A stretch of DNA of 64,000 bases, taken from the NCBI GenBank assembly GCA_027475525.1, contig JAMWFC010000092.1, forward strand, positions 992,001 through 1,056,000, read 5' to 3'. Position numbers and translations under genes: made by a program. The notes beneath the pieces are model-generated. The model was not told the DNA's origin, did not search any database, and saw nothing but the letters and a program-made list of their open reading frames with translations. Below are positions 57,716 to 64,000 of this stretch, one piece after another (the stretch's first letter is position 1; every line of letters starts with the position of its first letter). This stretch comes from Macrolepiota albuminosa (taxonomy: Eukaryota > Basidiomycota > Agaricomycetes > Agaricales > Agaricaceae).

Positions 57716-58888
57716 CGACCTCCACCAACTGTAGCAGAGATTAGAGCTAGCCAAACTACCTCCCAGCGGCTAGCTCAGGCATTTGCTGCCAACTCTGCTC
57801 CTAAGTCGTTCTGAGATGCAGTTCCTCATCACCTGCAAGACTTTGAGGATGTTTTCTCTAAGGCATCATTTGACTCCCTGCCAGAGTGTAAGCAGTGGGA
57901 CCATGCAATTGAGCTTATGCCCAATGCTGAGCCCTCTAGCTGCAAGGTCTACCCACTCTCTCCCAAAGAACAGGATGAGCTTGATGCCTTTTTGCAGGAG
58001 AATTTAGACTCTGGTTGCATCCGTCCCTCAAAGTCTCTGATGGCCTCTCCAGTCTTCTTCATTAAGAAGAAGGATGGATCTTTACGTCTGGTTCAGGACT
58101 ATCGAGTCTTGAATGCGATGACTGTGAAGAATTGCTACCCCTTACCACTCATTTCAGAGCTTGTCAACAACCTCTGAGGTGCACGCTACTTTACCAAGTT
58201 GGATGTCTGCTGGGGCTACAACAATGTGCACATCAAAGAAGGAGATGAGTGGAAGGGAGCATTCCAAACAAATTGTGGACTCTTTGAACCTCTGGTAATG
58301 TTCTTTGGCCTCACTAATAGCCCTGCCACCTTCCAGACCATGATGAATGACATTTTCCGAGACCTCATAGCAGAAGGTGTTGTGTGCGTATACCTTGACG
58401 ATATTCTCATCTATACCAAGACTCTAGAGGAGCATCGTCAGATTACGCGCATTGTACTGGAATGTCTTCGCCAGCACCAGCTCTATCTTAAGCCAGAGAA
58501 GTGCGAGTTTGAGCAGACTAAGGTTGAATATCTTGGACTGATCATCTCTCATGGAATGGCTGAGATGGACCCAGTCAAGGTGGCTGGTGTAGCAGAGTGG
58601 CCAGAGCCTAAGAACAAGAAGGAGGTTCAGGCCTTCCTGGGTTTCACCAACTTCTACCGGAGGTTTATTCAGGATTTCTCACACCATGCCTGGCCCCTCT
58701 TCGATCTCACCACTAAGGACACTCCTTGGCACTGGGATGCAGCACAGCGGACAGCCTTTGACGCCCTCAAACAGGCAGTCACTTCAAAGCCTGTCCTTAT
58801 ATTCCCAGACAATGACTCTCCCTTCCATGTCGAAGCTGATAGCTCAGATTTTGCTACTGGGGCTGTTCTCTCTCATCAGTCAAGGGAG

Positions 58889-59042
58889 GATGGTAAGTGG
58901 CATCCTGTGGCTTTCTACTCCAAGAGTCTCAATGCTGTGGAGTGAAATTATGAGATCCATGACAAGATGGTAAGTGGCATCCTGTGGCTTTCTACTCCAA
59001 GAGTCTCAATGCCGTGGAGCGAAATTATGAGATCCATGACAA
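58889..59042. repeat. 77-bp tandem direct duplication in RNase H
   Basis: Copies start at 58889 and 58966 (gatggtaagtggcat). They differ at two bases: the first has tgtggagtga with a stop, the second cgtggagcga with Arg. The two copies therefore come from different element copies or alleles. Confidence 0.95.
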
Positions 59043-59421
59043 GGAGATGCTAGCTATCATTCGGTCATTTGAGGAGTGGCGACATTTCCTTGAGGGTGCC
59101 AGGCATAAATTCGAGGTGTGGACTGATCACAAGAACTTAGAGTACTTTCGGACGGCCAAGAAACTTAACCGCCGACAGGCTCGATGGTCCTTGTATCTGG
59201 CCAACTTTGACTTCTCTCTGCATCACAAACCTGGACGGAGCATGGGTAAGCCAGATGCGCTTTCTAGGCGAGCAGATCATAGTTCAGGAGCTAGTGACAA
59301 TGACAATATTGTACTCCTAAAGCCAGAACTATTTGCTATCCATGCTCTAGAAGGTGTGGTTGGCCAGGGAGAAGAAGTGAGCATCCTTTGAGACATCCGA
59401 CGAGGTAACCGGGAGGGCGCT

Positions 59422-59575
59422 CAAGAAGATCTGGTAGCTAAGGCTGCCATGGCCTTGCATGCTTGAGAGAAAACTGGAGTGAAGTCCGTCCGCACCGACA
59501 AGAAGATCTGGTAGCTAAGGCTGCCATGGCCTTGCATGCTTGAGAGAAAACTGGAGTGAAGTCCGTCCGCACCGA
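59422..59575. repeat. 77-bp tandem direct duplication before the integrase
   Basis: Copies start at 59422 and 59499 (caagaagatctggtag). Confidence 0.97.
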
Positions 59576-60490
59576 CAAGTGGTCTCTGGAGAATGGTCTT
59601 CTCACCTTTCGGGAACGCATTTATGTTCCCAACCTGCCAGATCTCCGGAGGCAGATTGTGGAGCAGCATCATGACTCTCGAGTTGCAGGACATCCTGGCA
59701 GATGGAAGACACTGGAGCTGGTCTCACAGAATTACTGGTGGCCTCAAATGTCATGGTATATTGGCTCTTACACCTCCACCTGCGATCTTTGCCTTCGGAC
59801 TAAGCCTCGTCGTCAGCCTCCTATGGGACAACTTCATCCATTGCCTATCCCAGCTGAGCGTTGGAGTGTGGCCTCGGTAGACTTCATTGTTGAGTTACCT
59901 GATTCTCATGGATATGATGCAATCATGGTGGTAGTGGATCTCTGTGGCAAGCGTGCTCATTTTATTCCAACACACACTACTTGCTCAGCCATGGGCACTG
60001 CCAATCTGTACCGGAAGCATGTCTGGAAGCTCCATGGGTTGTCAGATGCTTATGTCTCAGACCGCGGACCTCAGTTTGTGGCAGAGTTTACTAGAGAACT
60101 GTATCGCCTCCTCCATGTCAAACTCCACACTTCCACAGCCTACCACCCCCAATCTGATGGCCAGACTGAGCGTGTCAACCAGGAGCTAGAACAGTATCTC
60201 CGGCTCTTCTGCAATGAACGACAGGATGACTGGGATGACCTATTACCAGAGGCAGAGTTCCAGTACAACAACCATGTACATGCTGCCACCCAGATGTCTC
60301 CTTTCCTTCTAGATACTGGTCGACATCCTCGGATGGGATTTGAGCCTCGTGGACGACCTTCAGAGAATGAAGCTGTCAACAAGTTCATAGATCGGATGAA
60401 GGCAGCCCAGGAGGAAGCCAAGGCAGCTTTAGCTAAGGCAAAGGATGACATGGCCTGCTACTACGATTGTGGACGAACTCCAGCCCCCAA

Positions 60491-60644
60491 GTACAAGCCT
60501 GGAGATCGAGTCTACCTGGATGCCTCTGACATTGCTACCACCTGACCTTCTCAGAAGCTCTCTCACCGTACAAGCCTGGAGATCGAGTCTACCTGGATGC
60601 CTCTGACATTGCTACCACCTGACCTTCTCAGAAGCTTTCTCACC
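60491..60644. repeat. 77-bp tandem direct duplication after the integrase core
   Basis: Copies start at 60491 and 60568 (gtacaagcctggagatcg). Confidence 0.96.
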
Positions 60645-60847
60645 ATCATCTAGGACCATTTCCTATAGTATGGCAGGTAGGCCCACTTGCCTATCGACTC
60701 AAGCTGCCTAGTGGAATGAGTCGACTCCATCCAGTCTTCAATGTGGTGAAGCTTTCTCCAGCCCCAGAGGATCCAATCCCAGGTCGACGTCCACAGCCAC
60801 CTCCACCACCAGTTCTGGTAAACAACCAAGAAGAGTACGAAGTGGAA

Positions 60848-61001
60848 CGGATCCTAGACAGCCGACTCTTTAGGAATAAGCTTCAGTTCAAGGTCAAGTA
60901 GAAGGGCTACGGAATCGAGGACATCGGATCCTAGACAGCCGACTCTTTAGGAATAAGCTTCAGTTCAAGGTCAAGTAGAAGGGCTACGGAATCGAGGACA
61001 T
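60848..61001. repeat. 77-bp tandem direct duplication in the chromodomain
   Basis: Copies start at 60848 and 60925 (cggatcctagacagccg). Confidence 0.97.
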
Positions 61002-61167
61002 CTCCTAGGAGCCACAAGAGAATGTCCATGCCCCTGCCTTAGTCCGGGAATTCTATCAACAGCATCCCAATGCTCCCTGGGCAATCAGAGGCCTCTATTC
61101 TCTTTCCAAGGTAGACCAGGCCATCCAGAACTACTTCTATCCAGCACATCGAGACGCCGCGCTCTAG

Positions 61168-61178
61168 AGGGGGGGTGA
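61168..61178 (+). other. Polypurine tract of gypsy family C
   Basis: AGGGGGGGTGA directly before the 3' LTR, one base after the pol stop. Confidence 0.75.
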
Positions 61179-61700
61179 TGTCAGAGGACTCCTCATTTCG
61201 ATGTCAGGGGACTCCTCATTTCTTCCTTTTCTCACTCCTTATCTCTTCACTCTCCTTCCATTCATTCTCTTATTTCTTCTGACATTATTTCATTTCACTG
61301 TTTCTATTCTTTCAACACTATCTGTTAGTACTACTCTCAGCCCTTGAGATGCTCTGGTTCTTTAGCCACCATTCAGACAAGTGTGGGCCCACTCAGCACC
61401 GCTTCTAGACCGCTTATATAAGCCAGAGTTTGCCAGAGTTTGCCCCTTATTTGTACAAGTGTTTGTGTAGGCAATTTTCAAGTTTTTAAGGTTTTGTTGT
61501 ACTGTACAGTTGTTTCCCATGCTTCAGAGGCCCCAGAAGCGTCCAACCTGGCATAGGGAATCCCTAGACTTGTTCTCTTTGGATCTCCCTCTGCCAGGTG
61601 AGTAGTTATTATGATATTGTCAGTACATACTCTAATACACTTTGGATCTCTCTCTGCCAGCTATGTGACTGAGCCACAGCCTCTAGAGGTCGCCCTTACA
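61179..61700 (+). repeat. 3' LTR of gypsy family C, with a 23-bp extra start
   Basis: A 22-base LTR start (TGTCAGAGGACTCCTCATTT...) is followed at 61201 by a second start TGTCAGGGGACTCC that continues to CCCTTACA at 61700. It is nearly identical to the 5' LTR apart from a short block near 61604-61615 and a few transitions. Confidence 0.85.
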
Positions 61701-61705
61701 ACTGG

Positions 61706-64000
61706 AGTGTAATACCTTTGTTGTCAAAATGATTTTTCAGTTCCTCCTCAATGAATTCCTTTGCCCCATCGCATCAAACGGTTGTAACTTTGTTGCTGGA
61801 CTTCAGTTCGAAATGAGCCTGAAAAGACGTAAAATGTTTATCTGCATGATCCTTCTTTGGCAGTAAGACAGTACTCCCATAGTTCAAGTAGTCATCTAGA
61901 ATAGAATGAAAATATAAGGACTTCCCGTTGGCAAACTGTGTGGGAAACAGACCACAAGAATCCATATGTAGAAGTTCACAAACTACAGTAGCCTGGTGGT
62001 TATGATTGTTGAATGGTCAGGCTGGTTGTTTACCAATTATGCAGGGTATACAATGATTGTCCTGAAAAGGACCTTTAAAATCAACCCCAGTCATGCAGTC
62101 TTTGGTCAATGTAAGCTGTGTAGTATTCTTGACAGGATGACCTAACTGACAATGCCACAAGGCAGGAGTGACCAAGATTTGGGAAAAATTCAATGAAGAG
62201 GATTCAATAGCCAAAAATGACAGGTCAGTCAGTCAGGAAACCAGGCAAAACAAAATCACAATGGAGGAAAGATAAACAATTTGGGACTGTAGCTTGTAAG
62301 GATTTGCCACGAAGTTGAGACAATTCCGAGAAGTAAATCGTGGTGGTCTCCTTGTTAAAACACAACTCTAAGTTGCAGTCGGTCATAAAGCCCACTGAAA
62401 GTAAGTTAATAGGCATATCCAGTGCATGAAGGCAATCCGAGAGAATAAGGATGATAGGCTGATCGTCAATGAAAACCCAGAAACAAACTTCACCATGCAC
62501 GAGAGTATTCAGCTTGCCACAGTTTGCTGTGCCAACAGGGACAGTGAGATTCTCATGATATGACCAAAAAATATGTCTGTCACAAATAATGTGGGTCATA
62601 CACCTGGAATCAAGGATAGCATTGAAACGGGAAGAGATGGAAGCAAAGATAACCAGATCAGTAGAGCTCACAAAGGCATGAAAGATAGGGGAAACTGAAT
62701 CACTAGGTAAATCATACAGAGGAAGACTATTGCTATTGGTGTCATCATCAAGAACAGTAGGCAAAACAACGTCATCAAAAATGTTGGAGGAAATGGAAGT
62801 GGTAGTGGGAGAGACATCAAGCAAGAGATCCAAAACTGCAATAAGAGCTTGAGGCTGGGTCACTGGGTTGCAAGAGGAATTGGAACCAGATGGATGATGA
62901 GGTAAGGAGGTGTCAGGAATGGAAGACGGCTGGGAAGATGCTGAGGAAGGGATGGAAGAATGAGGAGGAGGTTGAGATCCAGATGACTTAGTCAAGGTTG
63001 AGCTAGATGCATGAAGACAATGATGGACATCAATATCAGTTTCAAGTATAGTGTCTGCCAACACATAAAAGTTAAATGTGCTCTCCGAATTGTTAGTCCA
63101 CGACCAATGAACTTCTTTGTGCAAAAAGATAAAAGTGCAATGGTCAGGTATCCTATCCATGAACTTCTGAATCTTCTCATAAAGTCCCAGGAAGTTTGGG
63201 AAAGCTGGTTCACCATGATTCACCAAGCCTGCATATAAGAGAGTATGGCATTTGGAGTGCAATGCAGATTGAAGACTGAATCCTTGACATGCTGAGCAGA
63301 AGCCACACTCCCAACACTGAAACATTTCTGAAGAAAGTCTAAAAGGTCCTAAGCTGTCTGAACTAGGAAATTATGGAGACCACTATGGGCAGGAGGAAGG
63401 GAGTTAAAAATCTCAACAGAGAGTTTGCCCAAAATAATGTATGAGCAGACATTGTCATTCTTCCAAAAAGCCTCATAAGCCCAAGATGCATGCTGCATGG
63501 AGTGAGGTGGAGGTGAAGGTGCCACAACAACGTGGGATCATAAGGAGCACCCAGAGAAGGAATGGAACAGATGTGACCATCAAGACCCATGCGGTCAATC
63601 AAGGCCATGACAGGGTTTATTCACAGACCCCAATCTGCAGCAGAATTAAAACATGGGATGGTAGCAAGAGGAGGAAGCTTGGGGTCTGAAAAAGGTTCAG
63701 AAAAAATGGAAGGGGAAGACAATGCAGGTGAATTAGCATGAGTTTGATGGAAAGTCTGGGAAGAAGAAGGAAAAGGGAAACCAGGAGAAGAATGAGGAAA
63801 AGCAGGATAGAAATCAGGGTAAGAGTGCCAAGGATAAGGAAAAGGGAATGGTGGTGCTGGGGGAATATCAGAGGGACAAGAAACAGGAAAAGGAGCCTGA
63901 GAAAGCGAGGGTGGAACGAAAAGAGTAGGAGAAGGCACAGAGAGAAAAACGGAAGGAGAGCAAGAGTAAGGATAAGGGTGGAAGGGAACAGGAGAAGGTG
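61706..64000 (-). pseudogene. Copia-1 Gag, protease and integrase N-half remnant
   Basis: Reading leftwards from the edge: a Pro/Ser/Phe-rich segment (63938-63621) leading into a Gag core (ALIDRMGLDGHICSIP, 63608), then at 63325-62225 a Gag C-part and the protease region with the degraded active site AILDSRCMTHIICD (Arg in place of the expected Gly) and LDMPINLLSVG. The integrase zinc-binding part follows (LWHCQLGHPVKNT, CIPCIIGKQ, 62214-62017), then the start of the core to GITLQ at 61706. Frames are broken in several places. Confidence 0.82.

Larger units (their letters stand above)
56641..61167 (+). pseudogene. Gypsy family C Pol: protease, RT, RNase H, integrase, chromodomain
   Basis: Domains in order: protease LLDSGATGLFLD; RT with KLDVCWGYNNVHIKEGDEWK, FFGLTNSPATFQ and catalytic YLDDILIY near 58390; RNase H VEADSSDFATGAVLS and TDHKNLEYF; integrase zinc finger HHDSRVAGHPGRW plus CDLC; DDE core SVDFIVELPDSHGYD, VSDRGPQFVAEF and AYHPQSDGQTERVNQEL; and chromodomain EYEVERILDSRLFRN. 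Six 77-bp duplications split the frame, and all pieces fall in one phase when each is counted once. Remaining stops include TGA at 57345, 58175 and 60543 and TAG in place of chromodomain tryptophans (TGG elsewhere, compare 2000-2035), so this copy is inactive but recent. Confidence 0.9.
54634..61700 (+). mobile_element. Full-length Ty3/gypsy chromovirus, family C, nested in copia-1
   Basis: LTRs are 54634-55196 and 61179-61700. Flanking 5-mers ACTGA (54629-54633) and ACTGG (61701-61705) are a target duplication with one transition. Contents are Gag, protease, RT, RNase H, integrase, chromodomain and polypurine tract. Seven 77-bp duplications lie within it. After counting them once, pol is one frame from about 56641 to 61167, about 1,355 codons, with several stops, mostly TGA. 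Confidence 0.93.
51795..64000 (-). mobile_element. Decayed Ty1/copia element (copia-1), continues past the right edge
   Basis: The 3' LTR is 51795-52080 and the coding remnants read leftwards from Gag at the right edge. A gypsy family C element (54634-61700) is inserted in its integrase. Removing that insertion and one target copy joins ...GITLQ to LTAAYAHQQNG in frame, which proves one original element. The 5' LTR lies outside the window. Confidence 0.9.

Noticed and set aside
62225..63325. Cys-rich CWECGFCSAC start as a novel metal-binding protein
   Set aside because: It lies within the copia-1 Gag-protease remnant in the expected position and is best seen as degraded element sequence.
1..64000. 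CRISPR arrays, bacterial operons, riboswitches, rRNA or tRNA genes
   Set aside because: The DNA is eukaryotic with spliceosomal introns; no regular spacer-repeat arrays, rRNA blocks or convincing tRNA cloverleaves were seen by eye. A tRNAscan run could still find a tRNA I missed.

Overview
The window looks like a transposon-rich segment of a basidiomycete (Agaricomycete-type) nuclear genome. The evidence is genes cut by many 50-75 nt introns with GT-AG (sometimes GC-AG) borders, chromodomain-bearing Ty3/gypsy elements, Ty1/copia elements, a Tc1/mariner element, and strong loss of CpG inside old transposon copies. No species is assigned.

Layout. 1-8073 is almost entirely decayed transposon: a gag-like start at the left edge, a relic of gypsy family C, an inverted relic of gypsy family A, then anonymous AT-rich DNA. 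8074-8541 is the truncated 3' end of a host gene. 9037-10838 (minus) is a four-exon questin-oxidase-like gene whose product ends in a peroxisomal -AKL tail. 12814-13312 is a solo LTR and 13651-15267 a Tc1/mariner element. 15989-27408 is a nearly intact, recent gypsy element (family A) with TCAGC target duplications, one Gag-Pro-Pol frame and a large extra ORF downstream of pol. 28281-33759 is a decayed copia element with a solo LTR inside it. 33760-44378 holds three tandem copies of a gene for a single-pass membrane protein: the first is broken by two insertions, the second and third are complete four-exon genes ending in a PPPY motif. 45345-49331 (minus) is a 19-exon SulP/SLC26-type transporter with STAS and cyclic-nucleotide-binding domains. 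It is divergent, across 207 bp, from 49539-50446 (plus), the fungal counterpart of cleavage factor Im 25 kDa (NUDT21/CPSF5). From 51795 to the right edge lies a decayed inverted copia element with a full gypsy family C element (54634-61700) nested in its integrase.

Two genome-wide signals stand out. First, sixteen tandem direct duplications have a period of exactly 77 bp. They fall in host genes, promoters and transposons alike, and removing one copy of each restores reading frame everywhere I could test. The uniform length points to assembly junctions that kept a 77-base overlap rather than to biology, so several apparent frameshifts here are probably artefacts. Second, the damage in transposons is mostly CpG to TpG/CpA: the six in-frame stops of the family A element are all TGA where CGA is expected, its two LTRs differ only at CpG sites, and family C relics lose arginine codons. 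This fits cytosine methylation followed by deamination.

The host genes are ordinary eukaryotic housekeeping or metabolic genes with no evident pathway linking them. The best candidate for an undescribed component is the 1,079-codon accessory ORF carried downstream of pol in the family A element.
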